Assembly: GCA_002104905.1 (NCBI GenBank)
Contig: MCFE01000767.1
Coordinates: forward strand, 1 to 38,145
Direction: 5' to 3'
Origin: Basidiobolus meristosporus CBS 931.73
Lineage: Eukaryota; Basidiobolomycota; Basidiobolomycetes; Basidiobolales; Basidiobolaceae
Length of the DNA stretch: 38,145 nucleotides
Each line of letters starts with the position of its first letter. The stretch's first letter is position 1. The notes beneath the pieces were generated by a model. That model saw only the letters and a list, made by a program, of their open reading frames with translations. It did not search any database and was not told the DNA's origin. Shown piece by piece: positions 1-8,281 of this stretch. Made by a program: the position numbers and the translations under genes.

Positions 1-507
1 ATTAGGATAATGCAGTCAACGAATCCAGAAAGCAGCATTACCAGTCGGGCAATATTCGAAGGATTAGGGTAATATCTCTGTGATGATGCTTTGTCCCGGA
101 GAATCTCAAACGTTTTTCCGCATACAAGTCTAGATTGCTCAACATTTGGTTGATCTGATCTCCTCAGTGAGTATATCTATCAGCATCAGCAATAGATTGC
201 AACCCCCATAGATTATGTCTTTGAAGGACACTCACGTCTGCAGTAATCAAAATTGATAAATTGCATAGCTGGCACAATTCCATACAAAGCGCAATACCAT
301 TGTCGCAAGCACCAAGGGCGTTGTCCATGCAGATCTCAAATCCAGACGTGCACTCTTTTATCCATGTAGTTTTGGTCATACGGTTGTATCTTTCAGACAA
401 CTGGCCAAGTAGGCATAATCCACATGGGTGATCCAAGCCGTTCATACGCGATAGATCAATTCGGTGAGAAGTGCTGTTATCCGAGTATTTATATGGCTCG
501 AAGACAT
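1..507 (-). pseudogene. truncated, frameshifted paralogue of the GT23-like glycosyltransferase at 8282-9601
   Basis: Blocks of this stretch match the minus-strand gene at 8282-9601 in the same order. Around the start, the ATG at 505-507 and the codons after it (MSSSHINTR) match that gene's MPSSPINTQ. Near 290-345, ECTSGFE and DNGIALCM match DCTTGFG and DNNIAFHM. Near 75-115, YAEKRL and HRDITL match YAEKLL and NRDIVL. Near 30-60, SNIARLV is identical. The matching blocks are in different frames. The stretches between them are missing: part of the N-terminal region, most of the domain including the HxRRGDK loop, and the segment between motifs 2 and 3. It is therefore a decayed duplicate rather than a second working gene. 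Sequence upstream of the ATG also resembles the intact gene's upstream region. The copy may continue past the left window edge. Relationship: seen directly. Loss of function: inferred. Confidence 0.7.
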
Positions 508-815
508 CCCAAATTCGGCCGTTACCACATTTGTCATTCCTCAATCTGAAGGTACTGTCGACCACTATTATCTTGGGCTCACAAATTCCTTGAACGTGAC
601 ACCATAGTATGCTGCGATGTATATTTGGTAAGCTCGGAGTATCGCCTGTACTTATGTAGATTCCGTCAAATCACATGTAACTCCGACCAGGCCTTCTTGA
701 TCTGTACTGCTAGACCATCCAAGCAGGAGGTGCTGAAAATTTATTGGCCAAGAAAAAACTACATACTTCTTATATCAAGATTTGGTTAGAGTGAGTCATA
801 ATTCTTCTGCCATAT

Positions 816-1162
816 ATGAATCTGTTGCGATCCATTGGTTTAGCACCCAGCACCAATCATGATTTAATGCTTCGTCGATCTCTTCAGAATGGTGTATCGA
901 CAATTTTCAAAGTTGTCAATATGGTTCTATATGTTCCACCGTGGTTTTTCGCAACCTATCCGAGATACAAGATGGATTTGGGTGTCAAGAGATCTATTCA
1001 GCAATTAAACCTCTAGCTTTTCTACAGGCTAATTCGAAGAATTTACAACGCCCCGAAAGTTACCAAGGCTCTCAACGCTCTCTATGACCCTAAGTATTTG
1101 AAGGGGCTTTCAAGAACCTCACCCCAGACATCCTATCGTTTGATTTACAAAATTTTCTGAAA
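816..1162 (+). pseudogene. unidentified coding relic in two or three frames
   Basis: From the ATG at 816 a frame runs to a stop at 1016 and contains a coherent stretch (YVPPWFFATYPRYKMDLGVK). A second frame picks up just downstream with RRIYNAPKVTKALNALYDPK, and a third continues with AFKNLTPDILSFDLQNFLK. Together they read like one protein broken by small indels, because each frame looks coding only where the previous one stops. I do not recognise the family. A short intron could explain one of the changes, but not convincingly both. No promoter or poly(A) signal supports activity. Confidence 0.3.
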
Positions 1163-1739
1163 GTATAAGCGCATTATCACAATTAAATATACCAATGACG
1201 GAATATCATGCAAATCTCATGGTTCTCTAAGTCACCATCAACACTTGCCAAAATATTGTCAAAAGTTTGAGATCTCCACATGATACAGTTGTAACTATTC
1301 AGTTTAGCCTTTAATCATTCATATGTCTGAAGATTCAATTTAGCTTATTGCTACACTATAGATTATTTACTTAAGAGTTAGTTCGTATGATATCAGCAAC
1401 TACTTCAAATAAGTGACGGCCTGGTTGTTGTCAAGATTTTCAGACTTGTCCAAAGGCCCCAGACCATGCGCGCCACACCCTGGACCCTTCCTAAAGACAA
1501 TTATCACCAGATTAGCGAGCTTTTCAAACAGTTTAGATACTTTATTTGCACTCGATGAATAACGATTATCACGCAGCTTTTCTGGTGCTCTATTTCACGT
1601 TCAATACTTCCTAAAAAACTTGCAATAAATACAAACAAAAATAAAGCCTGGAAGTGATTTGGCAATACTTTTAGAGAGCAAGCACCTGACTTCACAGCCT
1701 TCTATGTGAATACAGTATATTCCTCCTATGTGCAAAACT
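1163..1739. other. no gene seen
   Basis: AT-rich sequence between the coding relic and the old LTR. No open frame with recognisable content, repeat or RNA gene was seen. Confidence 0.5.
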
Positions 1740-1953
1740 TGTTGTGAAAATTTGTAATTCTACCTAAATACTCACCTAACTTAGTCATTTAGATCATTAC
1801 CTTCAAATCCTAGAGTATACTGACCAAATTCCTTGTCGGGATTTACTTTGAATATTTACCCAGAACATGAAAATTAGATCAGTTGTCCAAACAGCTGCAA
1901 ACTTTGCACACATGTTCTTGGGACCTTCCTAAGCCTATTCTATGTGTCTGCTA
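1740..1953 (+). repeat. older copia-family LTR, left part (split by element 1)
   Basis: It begins TGTTGTGAAAATTTG and follows the family LTR up to the segment before 'TGCCAAGACCATG'. There it is interrupted by element 1, and the LTR resumes at 6640. It lacks the GGTACC-containing palindrome part (a deletion between about 1850 and 1870) and is more diverged than either LTR of element 1, so it is older. Confidence 0.85.
1949..1953. repeat. target-site duplication, left copy (TGCTA)
   Basis: The five bases TGCTA immediately precede the 5' LTR and are repeated directly after the 3' LTR at 6635-6639. This is the 5-bp duplication expected of a copia-type integrase. Confidence 0.9.
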
Positions 1954-2301
1954 TGTTGTAAAAATTTGGAATTCCACCTAAATATTCACCCAACTTAGTC
2001 AATTAGATCATTACCTTGAAATCCTAGAGAATACTGACCAGATTCCTTGTTGGAATTTACTTGGAATATATTCACCAAAATACCAGGTACCTAGAACATG
2101 AAAATCCTCAAAGTTGTCCAAACAGTCCCAAGCTTTGCACACATGCTCTTGGGACCTTCCTTAACCTATTCTACATGTTTGTAATGCCAAGACCATGTAA
2201 AAGTATAAATTCTACTTTTACATTCTATAAATCATTAAGTGAAAACCACATAATTTACTTGTATTCCTAATCATCTCCAATATCTCCAAACTCTTACAAC
2301 A
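1954..2301 (+). repeat. 5' LTR of element 1
   Basis: 348 bp, starting TGTTGTAA and ending TTACAACA. It contains a TATA-like TATAAAT at 2204-2210. The family's AATAAA, 22 nt after the TATA, is mutated to CTATAAA in this copy. It also carries an imperfect palindrome centred on GGTACC (about 2065-2110). Confidence 0.95.
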
Positions 2302-2313
2302 GGTTATGAGCCC
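2302..2313 (+). other. primer-binding site: half-tRNA (initiator Met) type
   Basis: GGTTATGAGCCC directly follows the LTR. It is complementary to the anticodon loop and flanking stem of initiator tRNA-Met, not to a tRNA 3' end. Priming from an internally cleaved initiator tRNA-Met is established for Drosophila copia and yeast Ty5. The first ATG of the gag frame (2306) lies inside this site. Confidence 0.85.
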
Positions 2314-5300
2314 CAAGCTGTCACTCACTGCAATGTCCACTACTGCTATTACTGGAATTCTTCCCTCTGCTGAAAAGTTTGATGGATCTAACCACCAAGT
2401 GTGGAAGGTGAAGATGAAGATGCAGCTACAAGAAAGAGGCCTCTGGGATATTGTCATGGGAGAAGTATGCTCTCCTGAAAATGTGGGAGAGGAAGCCATA
2501 AAGTACCAGAAGAAAGAACCAAGTGCCTTTAACTGCATTTGCCTTAATGTTAAAGACAAATTGCTAATTCAATGCTTGAGAGCAAAAACAGCAAAGAATG
2601 CCTGGAAGGCATTAGAAGACTCCTACCAGTCATGTTCAGCTGCCAAGAAAATGTATCTCAGATGAAAATTCTCTACTACAAAGATGCTGCCAGGAGAAGA
2701 AATGAAAAATCTAATTAACAGAATTAGCCTGCTGGTAGATGAAAAGGAATCTGTGGGCGTACCAACTACTGACAAGGATGTGATAGTTACCATCCTGAGT
2801 AGCCTGACAGACAAGTTTCAGGGTCTTGTATCAGCCCTAGAGTCCAGAACTGTAGATTTGACATTAAATTACATATATGGAAAGCTCCTGGATGAAGAAT
2901 TAAGAAAATCAAGTGCCAATAAAAAGGAAGAAGAAAATGCTTTAATAAGCAATGATATCCAACAAAGGAGGTATCCAAGACCCTACAAAGGCAACAGCAA
3001 CCTGTTTTGTAACTACTGCAAAAGGAAAGGACACACATCAGACCAGTGCTTCAAAAAGAAAGATAGTCAGCAGAAAAAGCGTGAATATGGAAATGCTGCA
3101 ACAACTGAAGATAGACTATTCATATCTGCACTAAATCTGACCACAAGCCAGGATTCTCAGACTTGGTATATTGACTCTGGAGCTTCTCAACACATTACAC
3201 ACCAAAAAGAACTTTTTACCCAATATCAAGAAATTCCATTTAGAAGGTTTTTATGGGTGACAATAGAACACTTGATGCAGTGGGAGAAGGAACTAACCAA
3301 GTAAACCTAGAAGCAGTGAAGGAAGTAATACATTGGCTTTCAAAGAAGTACTCTATGTACCAGAAATAGCCAAGAACCTACTATCTGTAAGCAAGGCCAC
3401 TGCAGAAGGACTCAGTTTCAGCTTTGACAATTCTGGATGCAAGATCACTGATCAAAATGGTGCCCATATTGCCTTGGGTATCAGAGATCAGAGTCTATAC
3501 AAGTTGACTTATATTCTATCAAATTTGGAAGCCAATATAAGTAACTTAAATGAAGAAACACCAATGCTTTGGCACAGGAGATTTGGGCTCATCAACTTTG
3601 ATTATTTGTGCAAAATGATCAAAGATTGGATAATTTCTGGAGTGAAAATTGCTCCCCCAGCTAATTTGTGGCACTGTCAAGCCTGCATATATGGGAAACA
3701 AGCCAGACAATTGTTCAAGAGCTCTTGGTTGATCAAAACTAAGAAAAAACTAGATCTAATTTGCTCAGATCTGTGTGGACCTATGCAAAATTTATCCTTA
3801 GGCGGGATGAAGTATTTGATCACTTTTATTGATGATTATACAAGATACACATGGGTCTACTTCATGGAGAGAAATGAAGAAGCTCTGTCTAAGCTCAGGG
3901 AGTTTAAAGCCATGGCGGAGAGAGAAACTGGTGAAATAATCAAGAAAATATGCTCTGCCAATGGTGGAGAATATACCTCAAAACTCTTCATCCACTTCTG
4001 CAAAATTCATAGGATAAAGCAAGAGACTACAGTACCATACTCCCCACAGCAAAATGGGGAAGCAGAACATGCTAACAGATCAATAATTGATATGATAAGA
4101 TGTATGAACTGTGATCAAAAATCATCCTATGATTTTTGGGTGGAATCAGTTGCTACAGCTGTATACCTTAATAATAGGAGTTATAACAGAATACTTTATG
4201 GTTCTACTCCATTTGAAGCATGATATGGATACAGACCAAGTGCAGAACATCCAAGAATATTTGGGTGTACAGTATATGCCAAAAAACTGGCCGGAAATCA
4301 GTCAAAATTTGAGCCAAAAAGTGTAAAATGCATATTTTTGGGCTACTGCAATGAGAGTAAGGCATACAGACTCTACAATACCAAAGCAAAGAAGCTGATC
4401 AAGTCCAGGGATGTGTTGTTTGATGAAAATTCAAAATTTGCACAAAAAATGACATCAGATGATGACAAAAATTTGATCTCAAGTCCACCAATTGTCAGGA
4501 TTGAATCAGAGCAAAACAATGAAAATTTTTTCACTCCAGAGGTCTCTACAACCATAGTTCAGCCAGAATCAGTGCCCAGGAATATCCCAGAAGTGATAAT
4601 TCCAATATCAAATGCCGGGAGATCCAATCTGACAAGAAATAGCCCAAATTACTATATCAATGAAAGTATAAACTTAGCCTATGCCTATTCAGTCCATATT
4701 GATGAACCCCAGACTGTAAAAGAGGCCCTAAATAGCCCTCAGACAAGGTTTTGGAGATCTACAAAGAATGAGGAATATCAGGCCCTGATGGAAAATCAAA
4801 CTTGGGACTTAGTCAAATTACCAATCAACCAAAAATCAATTGGATGCAGATGGGTCTTCAAGACAAAATACAAGGCTGATGGTACAATTGAAAGATACAA
4901 GGCAAGACTTGTAGCCAAAGGATACTCTCAAACAAAAGGACTTGACTATATGGAGACCTTTGCACCAGTAGCCAAGTTTAATTCCATCAGATCAATATTG
5001 TCTATTGCAGCCAAATATAAGTTTTTTATTCATCAAATGGATGTAAAAACTGCATTTTTGAATGGAGAACTTGATGAGGATGTGTATATGGACCAGCCTG
5101 TTGGGTTTGTTGACCAAGATAACCCCCATTTGGTCTGCAAGCTTAAAAAGTTGCTATAGGGTCTCAATCAATCACCAAGAGACTGGAACTGCAAGATAGA
5201 TTCTTATTTGGAATCTTTGAGTTTCAAAATGAATAATGCTGACTGTAGTATATACTATAAGCCAGATAGAGCAAATCCAGCTTGATTAGCTCTATATGTG

Positions 5301-6274
5301 GATGATCTTATTATAGCCACCAATAACCTAGCAACATTGGAAGAGACTAAATACAGCCTATCTAAGGAGTTCAAGATGTCCAATCTAGGTGACCTCAGTT
5401 ACTACTTAGGGATTAAATTCTCCATAGACAGAAGTACCCAGACTATCACCCTAAGTCAATCCAAGTATATTCAAGATATACTAAAGAAGTACCAAATGGA
5501 AGACTGTAAACCGGCAGCTACCCCAATGGAGACAAACCTTAACTTGGTCAAAACTCAACCAAATCAAGAGAGCTTGGTGCCATCTGAAAGCCCTGACTTT
5601 CCTTACCAATCTATGATTGGCAGTCTGATGTATATCATGCTTGGAACACGTCCAGATATCTCATATTCAGTGGGAGTTGTCAGCCAACATAATTAGAACT
5701 ATGGATCTGATCATATTGCAGCAGTTAAGCGGATTTTTAGATACCTAAAAGGAACTGCTGATATCTGCTTAAGATATACATATAAGGATTTAGAACAGGA
5801 TCTTGTGGGATACTCTGATGCAGATTGGGGACAAAATTTGGAAGACAAAAGATCCACTACAGGATACACCTTTCTTTACTGTAAAGGAGCAATTTTATAG
5901 AACTCAAGAAAGCAACCAACCGTAGCACTTTCTACCACAGAGGCAGAGTATATGGCAGCCTGTGAAGCTACAAAAGAAGCAACGTAGTTAACAAAACTTT
6001 TTACAGATTTAGGCCTATGTCAAAAATGCCCATTACTTTATTTCAAGAAAATCAAGGATGTATACAATTGGGTAGAAATCCAACTTTTCATGCTAGAACC
6101 AAGCACATAGATATTAGACATCATTTCATATGTGAAGCTATAGAGAATAACTTAGTTAGCTTAGTTTACTGTCCTACAGATGAAATGATTGCAGACATAT
6201 TTACCAAACCATTAGCTAGAGACAAGTTTGAATATCTTAGGTCAAAACTAGGACTAGTCAGTATGAACATTTAG
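2306..6274 (+). pseudogene. gag-pol of element 1, degenerate
   Basis: The coding remnant covers about 1320 codons. A UBN2/gag-like region with W-K-V-K-M-K comes first. A CCHC zinc knuckle lies at 3008-3049 (CNYCKRKGHTSDQC) and the protease DSGAS at 3173-3187. An integrase zinc region and DDE core occupy roughly 3560-4110, the reverse transcriptase with YVDD is at 5295-5306, and an RNase H with DADW, STTEAEY and ADIFTKPL ends at 6274. In-frame stops are at 2663 (TGA), 4221 (TGA), 5157 (TAG), 5283 (TGA), 5694 (TAG), 5898 (TAG) and 5985 (TAG). One-base losses lie near 3236, 3307-3330 and 6026. The integrase has Leu where the second zinc His should be (GLINF; element 2 has GHINF), and Ala in place of the catalytic Asp (SANGGEY). 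It cannot encode a working polyprotein. Confidence 0.95.
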
Positions 6275-6276
6275 CT

Positions 6277-6285
6277 GAGTGGGAG
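6277..6285 (+). other. polypurine tract before the 3' LTR
   Basis: GAGTGGGAG abuts the 3' LTR and starts two bases after the RNase H stop codon. It is the expected plus-strand primer of the element. Confidence 0.75.
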
Positions 6286-6634
6286 TGTTGTAAAAATTTG
6301 TAATTCCACCTAAATATTCACCTAACCTAGTCACTTAGATCATTACCTTCAAATCCTAGAGAATACTGACCATATTCCATGTTGGGATTTACTTGGAATA
6401 TATTCACCAAAATACCAGGTACCTAGAACATGAAAATTCTCAAAGTTGTCCAAACAGCCCCAAACTTTGCACACATGTCTTTGGGACCTTTCTTAGCCTA
6501 TTCTATATTCTTGTAATGCCAAGACCAGGTAAAAGTATAAATACTACTTTGACATTCAATAAATCATAAAGTGAAAATCACATAATCTACTTGCTCTCCC
6601 AATCACTTCCAATATCTTCAAAACTCTTACAACA
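6286..6634 (+). repeat. 3' LTR of element 1
   Basis: 349 bp, TGTTGTAA...TTACAACA. AATAAA is intact at 6558-6563. It differs from the 5' LTR by about 33 substitutions and one extra A. Confidence 0.95.
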
Positions 6635-6759
6635 TGCTATGCCAAGACCATGTAAAAGTATAAATACTACTTTTACATTCAATAAGTCATTAAGTGAAAA
6701 CCTCATAATATATTTGTCCAACCAATCACTTCCACTATCCCCAAGACTCTTACTGCAAC
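6635..6759 (+). repeat. target duplication copy and right part of the split older LTR
   Basis: TGCTA at 6635-6639 is the right target duplication. From 6640 the sequence TGCCAAGACCATG continues the old LTR that stopped at 1953. It includes its TATA and AATAAA region and ends CTCTTACTGCAAC, a variant of the usual CTCTTACAACA. Confidence 0.85.
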
Positions 6760-6844
6760 TTAGGGCATAGTAAAGAAGCTCAACTAAACAATCAGTGGCT
6801 AGAATCTGCTGTGAATTGTACCAGCTAAATTGCCAAGTTCTCAA

Positions 6845-7132
6845 TGTTGAAATTTTGTATTCACATGAATGCCCACTGGACCTGGTCTCTTGAATTTTAG
6901 TCTACATATCTTAGAGAATACTTGCCAAAATCCTTGTTGTGATTTACTTTAAATATTCCACCAAAATATCAGGTACCCAGGACATGAGAAATCTCAAAGT
7001 TGTCCCAACAGCCCCAAACCTTATACATGTGTACTTGGGACCTTCCTGAGCATATTCTCCCAGTTCATTTTACCAAGATCATGTAATAGTATAACTACCA
7101 CTTTTAAATTGAATAAATTGTGAAGTAAAACC
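6845..7132 (+). repeat. degenerate LTR, truncated at its 3' end
   Basis: It starts TGTTGAAATTTTG and follows the family LTR through the GGTACC palindrome and the 'TTGGGACCTTCC' block to AATAAATTGTGAAGTAAAACC. There it is cut off by the start of the opposite-strand LTR. The first 60 bases are strongly diverged. Confidence 0.8.
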
Positions 7133-7133
7133 T

Positions 7134-7482
7134 GCAGTAAGAGTCTTGGAAATATTGGATGTGATTGGGAGAACAAGTAAATTATGTGGTTTTCACTTGG
7201 GGATTTATTGAATGTAAGAGTAGTATTGATACTTCTAGGTAGTCTTGGGAGAACAAACACATAAAGTATACTTAGGATGGTCCCAAGAGCATGTGTGCAA
7301 AGTTTGGGGCTATTTGGACAACTTGAAATATTTTCACCAAAACATCTGGTACCCAGGACATGAAAATTTGTTAAGTAGATCCCAACAAGGAATTTGGTCA
7401 GTATTCTCTAAGATTTGTAGGCAATGATCTAAGTGACTAAGTTAGGTGAATATTTAGGTGGAATTCCAAACCTCCACAACCA
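7134..7482 (-). repeat. minus-strand LTR with an internal inverted segment
   Basis: Read on the minus strand this is a family LTR. On the plus strand it runs from GTAAGAGTCTTGG to GGTGGAATTCCAAA. The roughly 45-bp stretch at 7325-7369 (ATTTTCACC...GGTACCC...CATGAAAAT) is in the opposite orientation to the rest of the copy. The end toward 7134 has TTACTGCA instead of TTACAACA, like the old split LTR. Confidence 0.8.
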
Positions 7483-7640
7483 AACCCACATACTCCTCCT
7501 GTTCTTCCAATCACTTCGAATATCTCCAATACTTTTACAGCACTCAAAGCATAGTATTTCTCAAGGTTACCCCCGATTTTGCACACATATCCTTGGAATT
7601 TGCCTTAACCTATTCCGCATGGCTGCATTACACTGGTCAC
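7483..7640 (+). repeat. two rearranged plus-strand LTR fragments
   Basis: 7483-7541 matches the last 60 bases of the LTR (ending CTTTTACAGCA). It is followed not by flanking DNA but by an LTR middle block (TTTTGCACACATAT, GCCTTAACCTATTC) up to about 7630. The same arrangement, next to a minus-strand LTR, recurs at 36003-36160. Confidence 0.7.
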
Positions 7641-8281
7641 TTTGGTTGATAATTTTTGGTAGGACCCAATCCACAGTTGAGCTGAGGCCAGAATTAAATA
7701 TGATGACTATTGATCAAGTTAAACCTTAAGTCACTTTTAATATGCCCCATATCCTCTTGTTGAACTCTTGAAAACAGTCAGCCACTGAGAATACTGAAGG
7801 CCTGGAAAATTTGACAAGCATCAGGGGTGATCAGTAAAACTAATTTGTACAAGTCCACTAAACCTAAATGACAGCAACTTACTTGGGGAAGAATGGAATC
7901 AATCATTGTATTCCCATATCACAGATCACATTGAACCCCCCCCCCATTTCAGCCGTCCGTGCTCCATTGTAAAATATTGTTGGATCAAGAGCGCAGAATT
8001 CTATATGCGATGAGGAGATGGATGCTCATCAAGCCAGTTTATTGATGAACTATGTTTAGATTATTGTACAGGTTCGGTGGGGGATAATTAGTTTTCATAC
8101 ACCTGGTACACCTCAACTGATTGAGATGCCAAGGATCTCATAAATGTAGATACGTTTGTGGATAACACCAGTCCTGGACTGATCTAAACCCTTGGCTGAG
8201 TATGTGCTCCATTCCCACTAATGTATCCGGCACGAGGTATGGGCATGTATCAGAAGCGGATTCTCAGTAGCGAGGTAGGAG
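7641..8281. other. no gene seen; poly(C) tract
   Basis: Intergenic sequence before the 3' end of the glycosyltransferase gene. It contains a run of ten C at 7936-7945. A plus-strand TTTATT at 8038-8043 is AATAAA on the minus strand and could be the poly(A) signal of the minus-strand gene ending at 8282. Confidence 0.5.

Larger units (their letters stand above)
1954..6634 (+). mobile_element. Ty1/copia LTR retrotransposon, complete but inactive (element 1)
   Basis: This is a 4681-bp element bounded by two LTRs (1954-2301 and 6286-6634) with inverted ends TGTTGTAA/TTACAACA and a perfect 5-bp target duplication TGCTA. The domain order is gag, zinc knuckle, protease, integrase, reverse transcriptase, RNase H. 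Integrase before RT defines the copia superfamily. A tRNA-Met primer site follows the 5' LTR and a purine tract precedes the 3' LTR. The two LTRs differ by about 33 substitutions and one 1-nt indel over 348 positions, counted by eye, so the insertion is not recent. The coding region has seven in-frame stops and three frameshifts. It inserted into an older LTR of its own family. Confidence 0.95.

Noticed and set aside
164-565. 133-codon minus-strand frame as an independent gene
   Set aside because: It begins at GTG, and its blocks match the glycosyltransferase gene in changing frames with segments missing; treated as pseudogene.
7021-7260. Frames inside the LTR cluster (7021-7260, 7245-7427, 7433-7729)
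   Set aside because: They lie within LTR sequence and read through repeat copies.
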